A stretch of DNA of 64,000 nucleotides from positions 62,001 to 126,000 of the forward strand of contig NZ_JBANCG010000001.1 of NCBI RefSeq assembly GCF_037026715.1, given 5' to 3'. Shown here piece after piece: positions 52,816 through 63,900 of the stretch; position 1 is the first letter of the stretch, and every line of letters begins with the position of its first letter. Source of the stretch: Breoghania sp037026715. Lineage in GTDB: Bacteria > Pseudomonadota > Alphaproteobacteria > Rhizobiales > Stappiaceae. Made by a program: the position numbers and the translations under genes. The notes below the pieces were generated by a model that saw only the letters and a list, made by a program, of their open reading frames with translations, was not told the DNA's origin and made no database searches.

Positions 52816-53199
52816 TCAGTCCGGGCAGCCGGGAACGGGCTTGCCGGCCGGATCGTCGGCGAGGATCAGGGACACCGGCGCGGTGCCTGAATTGATGTAG
52901 CCGAGCTTGCGGGCCGCTGCCCGGGTCAGATCTATCACGCGTCCGCGCGTATAGGGGCCACGGTCGTTGATCCGCACTGTCACGCTCTTGCCGTTGCGCA
53001 GGTTCGTGACCTTGACCTTCGTTCCGAATGGCAAGGTGCGGTGGGCGGCGGTCATGGCATTGGGATTTGCCATTTCGCCGCTGGCCGTGCGGGTCGTGTA
53101 TTCGTACCAGGCGGCCTTGCCGCAGGCGGAGGGAGCGGCCTGCGCGAGCGAGCAGGCGCCGAAAAACGCGGCGGCCGCGATGATCAGGTGCTGTCTCAT
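52816..53199 (-). CDS. RlpA-like double-psi beta-barrel protein
   Basis: 127 residues from ATG 53199. The signal peptide ends at SLAQAAP. The DPBB domain has GKAAWYEYTTRTASGEMANP, AMTAAHRTLPFGTKVKVTNL, GKSVTVRINDRGPYTRGRVI and DLTRAAARKLGYINSG. RlpA proteins are periplasmic or lipoprotein lytic transglycosylases acting on peptidoglycan at the septum. There is no lipobox and no SPOR domain, and the Asp of the catalytic pair is present in INDRGPY. Confidence 0.9.
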   Translation of the reverse strand: MRQHLIIAAAAFFGACSLAQAAPSACGKAAWYEYTTRTASGEMANPNAMTAAHRTLPFGTKVKVTNLRNGKSVTVRINDRGPYTRGRVIDLTRAAARKLGYINSGTAPVSLILADDPAGKPVPGCPD

Positions 53200-53483
53200 G
53201 GTGTATCCCCGATAGGGCGTCGCTTCGGGCGGTCGAGCGCGCCTGGAAAGGTCCGCCCTTAGGGGCATAATGGGGCAAAGCTGCGGCACGGCCGGTTTTT
53301 GACGTATTTTGTTCGCCGGGAGACGCAGAGTTGCCGTTAACCGTTGCGTAGAGGTCTGCCGCTCCGGCGCCGCCGGGTGGTCGGCCTCAGGTATTTTCGC
53401 AAGGCTGTCCGGCGTGCTATTGGAATAGTTCTTTCCAGAACCGGCCACGCCGGGATCTTTCAGAAATTCAGGAGGACAGGCGG

Positions 53484-54374
53484 ATGCGCATTGCGGCCGC
53501 ACAATACCCGATCGACTGGCTCGACAGCCTGGACGACTGGAAGACGAAGACGCGCGACTGGGTGGACCGCGCGCGCTCCCGGGGGGCGGAGCTGCTGGTC
53601 TTTCCCGAATACGGCTCGATGGAGCTGGCCTCGCTGTTCGGCCGGGAGGTCGCCGGCGATATCCATGCGTCGGTGACCGCGATGGGCGACCTGCTGCCCG
53701 ACGTGAACACGCATTGGCGCGAACTTGCGGCAAGCTCCGGCGCGCACATTCTCGCCCCGAGTTTCCCCGAACGCGACGCGGTGGGCGCGGTACGCAACGT
53801 CGCGCGCCTGTTCACGCCGGCCGGCGCATGCGGCGAGCAGGCGAAGATCGTCATGACCCGTTTCGAGGGCGAGCGCTGGGGCTTTGTCGGTGGCGGGCCG
53901 ATCCGCGTGTTCGAGACGACGCTCGGCCGCATCGCCATCGATATCTGCTACGACGTGGAATTTCCCGCCATCGCCCGCGCCCAGGCCGAAGCGGGGGCCT
54001 GGTTGATCCTGGCGCCGAGCGCGACGGAGGGGGTGATGGGCGCAAGTCGGGTCGCCATCGGGGCCGCCGCACGGGCGCTTGAAAACCAATGCTATGTGGC
54101 AACGGCCCCGACATCGGGCCGGGCGTCGTGGTCTGCGGCGGTCGATGTCAATCGCGGTGCGGCGCGCGTCGTCTGCCCGCCGGATATCGGGTTTGCGGAG
54201 ACAGGGCTTCTTGCGGTTGGAGAGATGGATGCGGCGCAATGGGTGTACGCGGAGGTCGATCCCGGGCTCGTGACCTCGGCGCGCGCCGACGGCGACGTGC
54301 TGATCTTCGCCGACCGGAACAAGCCCGGCGGCACCGCACCGAAGGCGGAAGTCATAGATCTCACGACGGGCTGA
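53484..54374 (+). CDS. Carbon-nitrogen hydrolase (nitrilase superfamily)
   Basis: 296 residues, AGGAGG 8 nt before ATG. The Glu-Lys-Cys triad is visible: LLVFPEYGSMELASL (Glu), EQAKIVMTRFEGERWGF (Lys), IAIDICYDVEFPAIARAQAE (Cys). VIGAAARALENQCYVATAPT-type block (AIGAAARALENQCYVATAPT) follows. It should hydrolyse an amide; substrate unknown. Single gene. Confidence 0.92.
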   Translation: MRIAAAQYPIDWLDSLDDWKTKTRDWVDRARSRGAELLVFPEYGSMELASLFGREVAGDIHASVTAMGDLLPDVNTHWRELAASSGAHILAPSFPERDAVGAVRNVARLFTPAGACGEQAKIVMTRFEGERWGFVGGGPIRVFETTLGRIAIDICYDVEFPAIARAQAEAGAWLILAPSATEGVMGASRVAIGAAARALENQCYVATAPTSGRASWSAAVDVNRGAARVVCPPDIGFAETGLLAVGEMDAAQWVYAEVDPGLVTSARADGDVLIFADRNKPGGTAPKAEVIDLTTG

Positions 54375-54465
54375 GCGTCGGCCATCGCGAAAGCGGCAAG
54401 GGAAAGGGCGCGCCGGGATGGCCCGATCCTCTCCCTCGCCGTGTCCTGCGTCCTTAGCGCGGGCG

Positions 54466-55221
54466 CTATTGCTCGAGCTGCCAGGTGATGGTGACGTTGA
54501 CGCTCAGCGTCTCCTCGCCGGCTTCCACGGGAACCGCGGCCGCGTCCTCCTTCATCGCCCGCATCATCATCACCGGTTGCGGGCGGCTGACGTTGCCCTC
54601 GTCGATGGAGAGGATCCGGCCGAGGCGCACGCCGGCGGCCTTGGCATACAGTTCCGCCTTGCGCTTCACGTCGGCGACCGCGGCCGTGCGGGCCTCGTCG
54701 CGCCGCTTGTCGGCATCGGAGACGATGAAATTGATTCCGCCGATATTGTTGGCGCCCTTGGTCACCATCGCATCGAGCAGCGCACCGAGCCTGGAGAGGT
54801 CGCGCACCCGCACCACGACGCCGTTGTTGACCTGATAGCCGACGATCTTGCGGTCTTCCAGCCAGTTGCCGTTGCTATCCCGTCTCTCGGCATAGCGCGG
54901 CGAGATGGAAAAGCCGTTGGTCTGGATGTCGCGCGCCTCGATGCCCGCGGACTTGATCTCCGTGATCAGCCCCGTCATCGCGTCGGTGTTGGCCGTAAGC
55001 GCCTCACGCGCGGTCTTGGCCTGGGAAACGACGCCGGAGGTCACCACGGCCATGTCCGGGGTGGCGGTCACCTCGCCGGTGCCCGTCAGGCTCATGGTCG
55101 CGATCTTGTCCTGGCTCTGGGCGGAGGCCGGCATCGCGAATGCGCAAAGCGCGGCGACCAGCATGGCGGCGGTGGCCTTGCCGAGGGCAGGGCTGATGGC
55201 CGGGAGGTGCGAGCGCGTCAT
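54466..55221 (-). CDS. SIMPL domain-containing periplasmic protein
   Basis: 251 residues from ATG 55221. The signal peptide ends at MPASAQS. Family block: MSLTGTGEVTATPDMAVVTS, GIEARDIQTNGFSISPRYAE, KIVGYQVNNGVVVRVRDLSR and DEARTAAVADVKRKAELYAK, then the end NVTITWQLEQ. SIMPL (DUF541) proteins are periplasmic or outer-membrane beta proteins of uncertain role. Single gene. Confidence 0.92.
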   Translation of the reverse strand: MTRSHLPAISPALGKATAAMLVAALCAFAMPASAQSQDKIATMSLTGTGEVTATPDMAVVTSGVVSQAKTAREALTANTDAMTGLITEIKSAGIEARDIQTNGFSISPRYAERRDSNGNWLEDRKIVGYQVNNGVVVRVRDLSRLGALLDAMVTKGANNIGGINFIVSDADKRRDEARTAAVADVKRKAELYAKAAGVRLGRILSIDEGNVSRPQPVMMMRAMKEDAAAVPVEAGEETLSVNVTITWQLEQ

Positions 55222-55365
55222 GGTGTTTCCTTTGATCTGCAGTCGGTGTTTGCGGGTCATGCGGTATCGGGTGACCCGTTCGCAGTCATCGCCGCCGATT
55301 GCGGCACCCTTGCGGCATTCGCGCAACGAGGCGTGCGTGTGCCGTGCGTTACCGCATCGCGGCTC

Positions 55366-55393
55366 TTGTGCCGACGCTGTCTGCTGGTATAGG
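55366..55393 (+). promoter_or_regulatory. Putative promoter of the tRNA
   Basis: TTGTGC (55366-55371), 16 bp, TATAGG (55388-55393), 70 bp before the tRNA. Confidence 0.4.
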
Positions 55394-55463
55394 AAACGTC
55401 AAGAGCCGGCCCCGTGAATTCGGGGCACTGCTGTCGGGAATGCCCTGGCGACGGGGCGTTCGG

Positions 55464-55539
55464 GGGCCTGTAGCTCAATGGTTAGAGCCGACCGCTCATA
55501 ACGGTCTGGTTGCAGGTTCGAGTCCTGCCGGGCCCACCA
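55464..55539 (+). tRNA. tRNA with CAT anticodon, probably tRNA-Ile2
   Basis: 76 nt. Acceptor stem GGGCCTG / CGGGCCC with one T-G pair, D-arm TAGCTCAATGGTTAGAGCC, anticodon loop CTCATAA, T-arm GCAGG-TTCGAGT-CCTGC, and encoded CCA. CAT anticodons mark elongator Met, initiator Met or Ile2. The stem is fully paired at G1-C72, which excludes an initiator. C4-G69 and C5-G68 fit the lysidine synthase recognition of Ile2, so I prefer Ile2 over Met. Confidence 0.9.
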
Positions 55540-56164
55540 CCCCCTTCCGCCGAGCATTGATATTTCAAGAGAATTCTCTCGAATTGTCTCACCGACGGAA
55601 CGAGGGGTGAAAAGTGGGACATTTTTGTGGGCCCGCTTGTCTTGTGGGTCGGCCTGTAGGCGGTCCGCCTGGATCGAATTTTCCTTGTTCAAATGGTCGA
55701 ACGCGGAAGCTGCCAGACGGCGTTGTCGGGCTTTGAGGGTGTAGATACGGGCAGTCTTTGGACGCTCCATCCGAACACGGCCATCAACTGGTATTCGGTG
55801 GCTCCGACCTCTGCGAGCACGGTTGTGGCTGCTTTTTTGAGTCCCTGGGAAGAGCAGTCGAATAGCTGGGCCCGATCGCACCTATCTCGCATTTTGTCTG
55901 ACCTGCCGCGGTCCTTTCATCCAACGGAGACTGGAGCCCGATTGTTGTTACGCCGCTCTCCAAGCTCGGACCGCCGGATCTCGATGGACGGCCAGGGAAG
56001 CTCCTGCGACAACGCGATGTGGTCGAGGCATTCTTCAAGACCATCAGTCGGAGCTTATCTTGCTGGTTGCTTGGCAAGCCCGCTAGCAAGTCGAAAACGC
56101 CATCGTCAGACACAAAGCGCACGCGTGCATTCAAGCTTGTCCTTCGCGGTCGCGCGGAGGTCCG
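55540..56164. other. Decayed mobile DNA next to the tRNA
   Basis: 625 bp without an intact gene. It holds the integrase remnant (minus) and the IS3-like fragment (plus). It is the only segment with such debris in this window. Confidence 0.7.
55609..55850 (-). pseudogene. Remnant of a tyrosine recombinase (phage/island integrase), C-terminus, frameshifted
   Basis: From about 55847 the minus strand reads GLKKAATTVLAEVGATEYQL then MAVFGWS, the helix before the catalytic Tyr in integrases. At about 55763 the match moves to another frame: RPKTARIYTLKARQRRLAAS, AFDHLNKENSIQ and KNVPLF. The nucleophile region (ARIYT) is kept, the rest of the catalytic domain is gone. The remnant points toward the tRNA, as island integrases often do. 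Confidence 0.7.
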
Positions 56165-56171
56165 TCAGTAG
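55978..56171 (+). mobile_element. Fragment of an IS3-family-like transposase
   Basis: ISMDGQGSSCDNAM (from 55978), then after a 2-nt shift VEAFFKTISRSLSC (from 56022) and a stop at 56169. This is the S-x-x-G-x-x-x-D-N-A-x-x-E-x-F-F segment around the last catalytic Glu of IS3-family transposases. The upstream DDE part is missing. It abuts the TpsB gene's 3' end. Confidence 0.6.
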
Positions 56172-57982
56172 CGGGCGGTAAAGCTCGCTTGGATCGCCCA
56201 GTCGCCGGATCGCGTCGCGCCGACGTTGGTCAGTGCGTAGGCGGCGCTGAGGCTGGTGGAGACGCTTTTGCCAATATCGTAATCCGCCCCAAGCCCGACA
56301 CTGGCAAGCGTCGATGAGTCATCATTCGCCTTGTCGACGCCGTATCCCGCATCGGCGAACAGATACGGCGAAAGGCGATCGGACAGACCGGTGAACCGGC
56401 CGAGAAGGGCGAAGGCCGGCAGGCGCAGCTCGTTGCGCCAGGTGAAGCCGCTGTCGACGCTGACATCATCGTAGCCGTAGCCACGAACGGCGTAGCGACC
56501 GCCCAGCGACATGCGTTCGGTATCCGGTAGCGGCTGGCCTGAGAGAATGCCCGAAAACGCAGAGACCCAGGTGAGATGTGCCGGCAACGGCGTGATGCGG
56601 CTGATGTCGAGCGCCGCGTAGGCGTAGGTCACGTCATCGACGCGGTTGTTGGAAAAGAGAGACCAGGCGGCCGCGTCATTGTCGCCCAGAACGCCGCCGG
56701 GATCGGCCTTCACGCGCGCATCGATGGCCGTGCGCCCCAGTCGGTCGTTGACGGTGCGCGTCCAGCCGAGCACGAGTTGGAAAAGATCCGCGCCGCCATT
56801 GGCAACGGGAATGCCGGCGAAATAAGTCGTGCGTTCCAGCCGCTTGAACTCCACGCCGCCATAGATTTCGCCCCAGTAATGGCCGGGCAGCAGATTGGAG
56901 ACGGCAGAGCGGTAGATGATCGGCAACTCGAATGTGCGGTTCTCGAAAGCGATAAAGGGGTTCGGCTCCTGCCGGCTCGCCACGAAGGCGGGGGCGATTT
57001 CGAGTTCCTGGCGGGCGAAAGTCGGGATGGTGATGCGCGCGGAATGGCTGAGATAGTCGGGATAGTCGCCATCCTGCGGCACCAGCCGCCCGGGATCGGC
57101 GAAGGCCGTATCGCTGCCGGTGAGCTGGTAAGAAACGACCGTGCCGCCGAGCGCCGCCAGATAGGCGTTGGCGCCGACGAAGTAGCGGTCTCGGCCCGTA
57201 TCCTTCGAACCGGAATTCGACCAGCCGGCAAAGACCTGCCACGGGCGCTCCATGCGCACGGTCAGATCGAGATTGCTCAGTCCCGTTTGCTCACCCGGCC
57301 TGAAAGCCCCTTGCGCCCGTCGGTAGGGCGTGCGGTTGAGCCAGGAGAGATCTTCTTCGAGCTGGGCGGCATCGATCGGTTCGCCGGGCTTTGCGCGTAG
57401 CTGCGAACTGATGGCGCTCTCGGCCGGTTCGCCATTGACGGCGACGGTTCCCAGTTGGAACTCGATCACGCGCACCTGCAGAACGCCGGAGGTGATTTCC
57501 TGCGGCGGCAGGGTGACGGAGACGAAAGGAAAGCCGGCCGTTTTGTAGACACGGGCGATCGCCGCCTGGACGTCGCGCGCAAGCGCCAGGGAAAGGGGCT
57601 TGCCGAGGAAGGGGGACAGGGCTGCGCGGATCGACGTCGGATCGACCGTCTTGCCGGCCTCGCCAACCGCAGCGATACCCGTGATACCTGATGCGGGATG
57701 CGCGGCGACGGCGTCGCTTTGGCCGATGATGTGGATGCCGGCGAGGTTTACTCCGAGCGGCGCTTCGCTCGCCCTGCCGAAATCCTGCTCCGCGATCGAG
57801 ACGGAGGACGTCGGCACATCGGGCCGCTTCGGAGGATGACGCTCGATCGCAGACTGCGCCAGGGCCGGCGAGCCAGCCAGGAAAAGTCCCAGGGCCATGG
57901 CCGCACTGACAGCCGGCAGGGTGACGCGGAAAGACGTTACGCTACACATCATGCTCGCCATTCTTGTCCGCATCCGGTTCAT
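56165..57982 (-). CDS. TpsB outer-membrane transporter (ShlB/FhaC/HecB family)
   Basis: 605 residues. The signal peptide ends near SPALAQS. POTRA domains span about 75-240 (AGIHIIGQSD, TAGFPFVSVTLPPQEITSGV, LQVRVIEFQLGTVAVNG). The barrel follows, with the conserved L6 motif in GGRYAVRGYGYDDVSVDSGF (VRGY for the usual VRGF) and a final strand ending ASFTARY. It exports the TpsA exoprotein encoded just upstream. The start ATG overlaps the tpsA TGA by 4 bp. Confidence 0.94.
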   Translation of the reverse strand: MNRMRTRMASMMCSVTSFRVTLPAVSAAMALGLFLAGSPALAQSAIERHPPKRPDVPTSSVSIAEQDFGRASEAPLGVNLAGIHIIGQSDAVAAHPASGITGIAAVGEAGKTVDPTSIRAALSPFLGKPLSLALARDVQAAIARVYKTAGFPFVSVTLPPQEITSGVLQVRVIEFQLGTVAVNGEPAESAISSQLRAKPGEPIDAAQLEEDLSWLNRTPYRRAQGAFRPGEQTGLSNLDLTVRMERPWQVFAGWSNSGSKDTGRDRYFVGANAYLAALGGTVVSYQLTGSDTAFADPGRLVPQDGDYPDYLSHSARITIPTFARQELEIAPAFVASRQEPNPFIAFENRTFELPIIYRSAVSNLLPGHYWGEIYGGVEFKRLERTTYFAGIPVANGGADLFQLVLGWTRTVNDRLGRTAIDARVKADPGGVLGDNDAAAWSLFSNNRVDDVTYAYAALDISRITPLPAHLTWVSAFSGILSGQPLPDTERMSLGGRYAVRGYGYDDVSVDSGFTWRNELRLPAFALLGRFTGLSDRLSPYLFADAGYGVDKANDDSSTLASVGLGADYDIGKSVSTSLSAAYALTNVGATRSGDWAIQASFTARY

Positions 57983-60900
57983 TGGGCGGCCGCCGAAAGC
58001 CAGGACCCGAACGACCGGTTGCAGGGATAGACCACGTTCGCGGCATCCGATCCGACCACGCCGACACTGCAGAAGCGCAGTTCCGTGCCGCCGGTATCCG
58101 GCGTATCAAGCCGTGGTGCATTGCTCTCGAAGGTCTGCGGTGGCGCCGGATATTCCGGGCCCGTCGGCGGGAGGGCCTTGGCGTTGACGGTCAACGTGCC
58201 GGCATCGAAGCTCAGATCATAGTTCGAGGTCGCGGCCAACGTGCCCTGGGTGATGTCGTAGTCTCCTGCGGCGGAATTCATGTCTGCCACGGTTTCCAGC
58301 GTGCCGCTGAGAGTATCGCCGTTGACGAGATCGCCACTCGTCATCGTCCAGGTCAGGGGCGGATTGGGGTCGCCTTGCAGACGCGCGATATCATCAGCTT
58401 TTACGGTGATGGCGCGCGCGTTCACCGTCAGGTTCGCGCCGGTGTAATCGATCGTATAGTTGCCGCCGGCCGAGAGGGTGCCTTGCGTGATGGCGTAGGC
58501 ACCGATGCCTGTCGTCTTGTCGACCAACGTGTCCAAGGCTCCGGAAAACACGGAAGCGTCGTCGCCGCCGGCAAGGCCGCTGTAGCCGAAGGTGAGCGTC
58601 GGGTTGGCATCGCCATAGGTCTTGCTCAGGGCGTTCGCGTTAACCGTCAACACTGCCTTGTTGATAGTGAAGTTGGCGCCGGTAAAGCTGATCGCATAGT
58701 TGCCGCCGGCCGAAAGATCGCCTTGGGAGATGGCGTATGTCCTGGCGTTCTCGCCGCTGTCGCGTGTCAACGCTCCGGAGAAGACCGAGGCGTCGTCACC
58801 GCCAACGAGGCCGGAATAGGTGTAGGTCAGCGCCGGGTCGCTCTGGCCATAGGTCTTGGACAGGGCGTGGGCCGTGACCGAAAGGCTCGCCTTGTTCACG
58901 GTCAACGCGCCGGCGTCCAGCGTCAGATCGTAGCCGAACTGGGTCGAATAAAGCCCGCTGAGCGTGAGGTTGGCGCCGGAGTAGCTGTCGGCATCGGCAC
59001 TCGATGCGGTGTAGAACGCGCTGCCGAGCAACAGGCTGCTGTCGTAGCTCGTCGGATCATAAGTGAGCGTGCCGACGTCTGTGCTCGTCGCGCTGCCGTC
59101 ATAGGTCTTGGTACCTTCGCCGCCGGTAACCGTCAGACCGGTCATGAAGGTGCGCAGCAGCGGTGCCGTATACCCATCGTAAATGCGCCAGACCGCGCCC
59201 GTTCCGCCCGCGTCGTCGATGTCGAAGCCAGCATCGGCAAAGGTCGAAAGCGAATGAAGCTGAGCCGTGGTCAGCCCCGTCCCGTAGCCGCTCGACGTGC
59301 CCGAGGTCTCCGTGTTCCAGAAGGCTGCCGTGATCGTTCCGGAATTGTAGGGCGTCAGGCCGCCCTTGGTGCCGGCGCCAGACACAAGGCCGGTGGAATA
59401 GACGTGCTCCAGCGTCCCCCGATTGCCGCCTGCGAAGCCGCCGGCATAGTTGTCGGCGATGACGGCGCCCGTCGCGTAGGAATTGGAGATGGTCCCCTCA
59501 TTCACCCCGACAAAGCCGCCGGCCGACGACGCCGTGCTGGTAACGGCGCCGGAGGCAAACGAGAGCGAGATCGAACCGTAATTATGCCCGACGAGCCCAC
59601 CGATGAAGTTGTCGCTGCCGGAGACCGCGGCGCTTGAGTAGCTGCGCGTCACAACGCCCGAAGCATTGACGGTTCCGACAAGCGCGCCACTGTCGCCACC
59701 GCCTTCGATGTCGCCGCCGAGGAGGCCGATATCGGACACTGTTCCGGACAACAGGCTGAAGAGACCGACGGAATTTTCCGCGTCGCGATGTATCGTCAGG
59801 CCGGAAATCGTGTGCCCCTGGCCATCAAGGACGCCACTGAACGTGCCGATCGGGTCAAAGCCGGCGCCACTGTTCCAGCCGGACGTGCCTGAGGCGTCGA
59901 TGTCGTTGGCAAGCACGAAGGAATTGGCGAGAAGGCCACTCGATCCCATGCCCTGCAAGCCGTAGACATCGGTGAGCTGATAGGGATCTGCCGACGAACC
60001 GTCGCCGCCGAGCGCGCGGATGAATTGTGCACCGTCGATCCGGAAATCGCCGGCGTAGAAGGCCGGAAGATTACTGCCGATCTGCGTCCAGTTCGTATCG
60101 GTAACGAACCTTCCGACATTGATGGCACCGGTCGCCGTTGCGGCAACGTTCCCGGCAGCACCCGTCCGCTCGACGTCGAGCGTGCCGTTGGCGGCCGTCA
60201 CCGATCCGTTGATCGTGATCGACGTGTTGCTGGTATCTGCATAGAGGTTGAGGGCATAGCTGTTGCCCCAGGCCACGTCACCATTCACTGTCAGGTCGCC
60301 ATTCACGGCCCACAGGGTCATCAGGCTTTTGTCAACGGAGAAGGTGCCGCCGGTGGAAACCGTCAGCCCACCACCGGCATACATGTTCAAGTCGAGCGAG
60401 AGATCGGAGCTGGCATCCAGAACGATGTCGAGGCTCTTGCCGTTTCCATCCGACCTCAGCACGGAGCCCGGTATATTGTTGATGAAATCCAGATCAACGT
60501 CGCTGAGAGAGCCGATCGTCGTCTGCAGCGCCGTGGAAACGCTGCTCAAGGTGGCAGCGTCCGTCGCAATCCGGAAGGTGTTGTTCCAGATGTCCGCGCC
60601 GGAGACCCCGGTCGCGGTCACCCGGTCGCTATAGGTTGCTGCCTGGCTGCTCTCGCCATCGAAGTAGGCAAGCGCCCCGGCAGCGTCGATGGAGCCCGGC
60701 GCGGAGAGGATGTAGTAGTAGCCGTTGGCCCCGGTGGTGGCGGTTCCCAGCAGGCTGCCGCCAGAGATCGCGCTGACGTCCACGCCGGCCAGAACCGTGC
60801 TGCCGGCATCGCTGTAGGCCTTGCCCGAGACCGCGACAGGCGTCGAAGCGAACTGCCACTTCAGGTACGGATAGAGGTTCTCGCCGATCCCCCAGATCGC

Positions 60901-63900
60901 GTTGTCGAACCCCGTCGGCAAGGTGCCCTGGAGTTCCGCGGTCGTCGCAGCCGTACCTCCGGCGTCGGTCGGCGTGCCAGTCGTTTCCTTGTCCCAGTAG
61001 CTGTTCGTGACGTTGCTCGGGTTGGCGCCCACGAGCCCCCCGCGATCGTTCGCCCCACTGACATAGCCGGTGGCGAAGGAACTGGTGATGGAACCGCCCG
61101 CCTGGATGCCGACCAGCGCTCCGATCGCCTGTGCCGGCGAGCCGCCGCTGGCGACGCCGGTGACCGAGCCCATGGCATAGGCATTGGAAATTGCACCCTG
61201 GCTTGTGCCGACCAGACCGCCGAGATTCTTGTTGCCGCGCACGTTCGCCGTGGAGAAGACCTGATCGAGTGTCGCGGTCGAGCTGAGCTGACCGACCAGC
61301 CCACCGGCATTGCCTGCCGTATCCAGCGCCGTGACCGAGCCCGAGGACGACGAATAGGCCATGCTGCTGCCGGCCAGCAATCCGACCAGCATTCCGGTGT
61401 AGCCGCCCGACGCGGTGACGCTGCCGCTGGCGTGGACATTGGTGAAGGTGGAACCGCCACGCGCGTATCCGGCCAGCGCGCCCACATAGCCCCCGCCGGT
61501 GACCGTCGCGTTGACAAGGCTGAGATTGGAGAAGGCTGCTCCGTTGACGGAACCGAAGAGCCCCTTGTAGGTGCCCCCACCACCGTCGACAGTGAGGCCG
61601 ATGATCTCATGGTCAAGACCGTCGAGCGAACCCGTGAACGGATCGACGCCGGTTCCGATCGTCACGAAACCCGCGCTGTCCCAGACGTCGCCGTAATATC
61701 CGCCGTCATTGGCGACGAAAGCACTGGTCATATCGACGTCGCCGACGAGCGTGTAGTCGGCGCTGAGGTCCAGCGATATCAGCTGCAGCTGATGCGCCGT
61801 GGCAATCGAGGTCGAATACTCGCTTCGCAGCATCGGCCGCGACCCGCCGGGAACGATCACCCAGGTGTTGGTGAAGTCGAACCCGGAATAGGTCGATTGG
61901 GTGTAAGCATTGGCATTGCTAATGCTGGTGCCGGCATAACTCGTGCTTTGTCCCGTGGAATCGGCATCCCAATAGGCGTTGGTTGCTGTGACCGTGCCGG
62001 CGAAGGCAGCGCCGCCGACGAGGCCGCCGACATTGGTCGTTCCGGTCACGTTGCCGCTGGCATAGACGTTGGTGAGCGTTCCGCCCTGATAGGAGCTGCC
62101 GACGAGCCCGCCGACATAGTCGGTCGTTCCGGTGACGGCCCCCGTCGCGTAGGAATTGGTGATGCTGCCCGCACGCAGACGCCCGACGAGGCCGCCGACC
62201 TCGCCGAAGCCGGTCACCGTCGCCGCCGAGGAACTGCCGGAAATCGGGGTCTGATCGATCCAGCCGATCAGGCCGCCGACCTGGCCACCGCCGCCAACGG
62301 AAGTGACGCTGCCGGTGACATGGACATTGCTCACGCCTTTGCCCCCCTCGATCCGGTAGGCCAGAGCGCCGGCGCTTCCGCCGCCCAAGATCGAGACGTT
62401 GGACAGAGTGAAATCGCGGAAGCGACCAGAGGCTGAGCTGAACATCCCGACCGAGGTATCCCACGGACGATTGAGAGTCAGCCCGTCGATCTTGTTGCCC
62501 AAGCCCGCGAGGATGCCGGAAAAGCCGCCGATCGTCTCCCAGCCGGCACCGGCGTTCCAGGATACGGTTCCGGTCGCATCAATGTTTTCCGCAAGCGCAT
62601 AATTGCCGGCGCCGTTGATTGCCTGGAGGTCGTCGACGTCGTGGATCAGCGTATAGGCCGTGCCGCCAATGTCGAGGCTGGCGGAGGCGCCGGACAGGGT
62701 CACCGTCCCGCCGCCGAAGCTGTAGTCCCCGCCATAAGTGAGCGCCAGTCCGGCGCTCGCGCCGCTCGCGGCGATGTCGGCGTTGATCTCGATGTTGCGT
62801 ACGGCGTCGAGCGTCAGCGTCGTGTCGGCGCTCCAGGCAATGGCATCGTTGACAAAGATGTCGCCATTGCCGCTGGTCGCCCCGTCATTGCTCGAGAGCG
62901 TGATGTTGCCACCAGCAAGGTTGGCAGAAATCGCCGTGCCGGTGATATCGCCGCCGGAAGCGGCAATGGTCAGGTCGTTCGGGTCGATCAGCCAGGTGCC
63001 GGCCGCCCCGTTCTCGCTCAGCGTCGTCACACGCGCGCTGTCGGCGACGGAGAGATGCGCGCCGGAGGTCTCGACGAAGCCGCCCGAACCGCCTTCGCCG
63101 CCCTTTGCCTCGATCGCTCCCGAAAAGGTCAGGGTGTCCTTCGCGATTACCGTGACCGTGCCGCCATTCGTCGCTGCGCCGTAGCCCGACGCATCGATAC
63201 CGCCCGAAAGGTCGATGTTCCCGGCGGCAATCGTGATCTCTCCGCCATCGAGTGCTGGCTTGGCGCTCGGCAGCGGCGGTGCGCTTGCCGCGATGCGCCG
63301 GGCCTGTAGTTGTCCTGTCGCCTTGACGGAACCGGCATCGCCCGCCGTCAGGAAGATCCTGCCGCCCGAGCTGGTCACCCCCGTCGCCTTGATCACGGCA
63401 TCGGTGTTGCCGGCAAGCGCATAGACGTTGCCCCCATTGGCTCGCATCTCCGCATTCGCGGCCGCTATCGTGCCGGAATTGACGACTTGTGTATCCGCGC
63501 CGCCGACCTTCACCGACAGCAGCCCGTCGGCATCGGCCGCGTCCTTCATCAGGATCTCGTAACCGGCCGCGAGGCCAACCGTGCCATTCGGCGCGAACAG
63601 GGCGCCCGTGTTCGTGACGGAGCGCGCGATCAGCGCCACATCGCCCTGGGCTGACGTGATCGTGCCTGCGTTCAGCACGCTCGCCGTGCTTGTGCCCTTG
63701 AAGGTGATGTTGCCGCCGTCAAGGAAATCGGCATCCGTCGTGTCGTGCGTGGAGGCGACGAAGGAGCCGCCGGTGGCGATCATGCCGCCGGTGCCGACAA
63801 CGACGCCGGCGGGATTGATCAGATAGAGGCTGCCGGTCGCAGTCAGCGCGCCATCGACCCGGCTCTGGATGTTGCCGGTGACGCGGTTGAGCGTCGCGCC

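Noticed and set aside
55399..55609. Protein-like sequence WARQDSNLQPDRYERSALT
   Set aside because: It is the translated minus strand of the tRNA, a well-known database artefact; only the part upstream of 55609 is an integrase remnant.
55627..55635. GTGGGCCCG as a possible inverted copy of the tRNA end (att site)
   Set aside because: Only 9 nt, inverted, and within the integrase remnant's coding sequence; a true att repeat should be direct and longer.
57964..59637. A 557-codon plus-strand frame opposite tpsA
   Set aside because: It is a shadow of a certain gene; the Val/Gly/Ala/Arg-rich translation has no domain.
58180..62300. A CRISPR-like array in the repeat-rich tpsA region
   Set aside because: The periodicity is about 235 bp, in frame, and diverged, so it reflects protein repeats. 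No short identical repeats with spacers are present.
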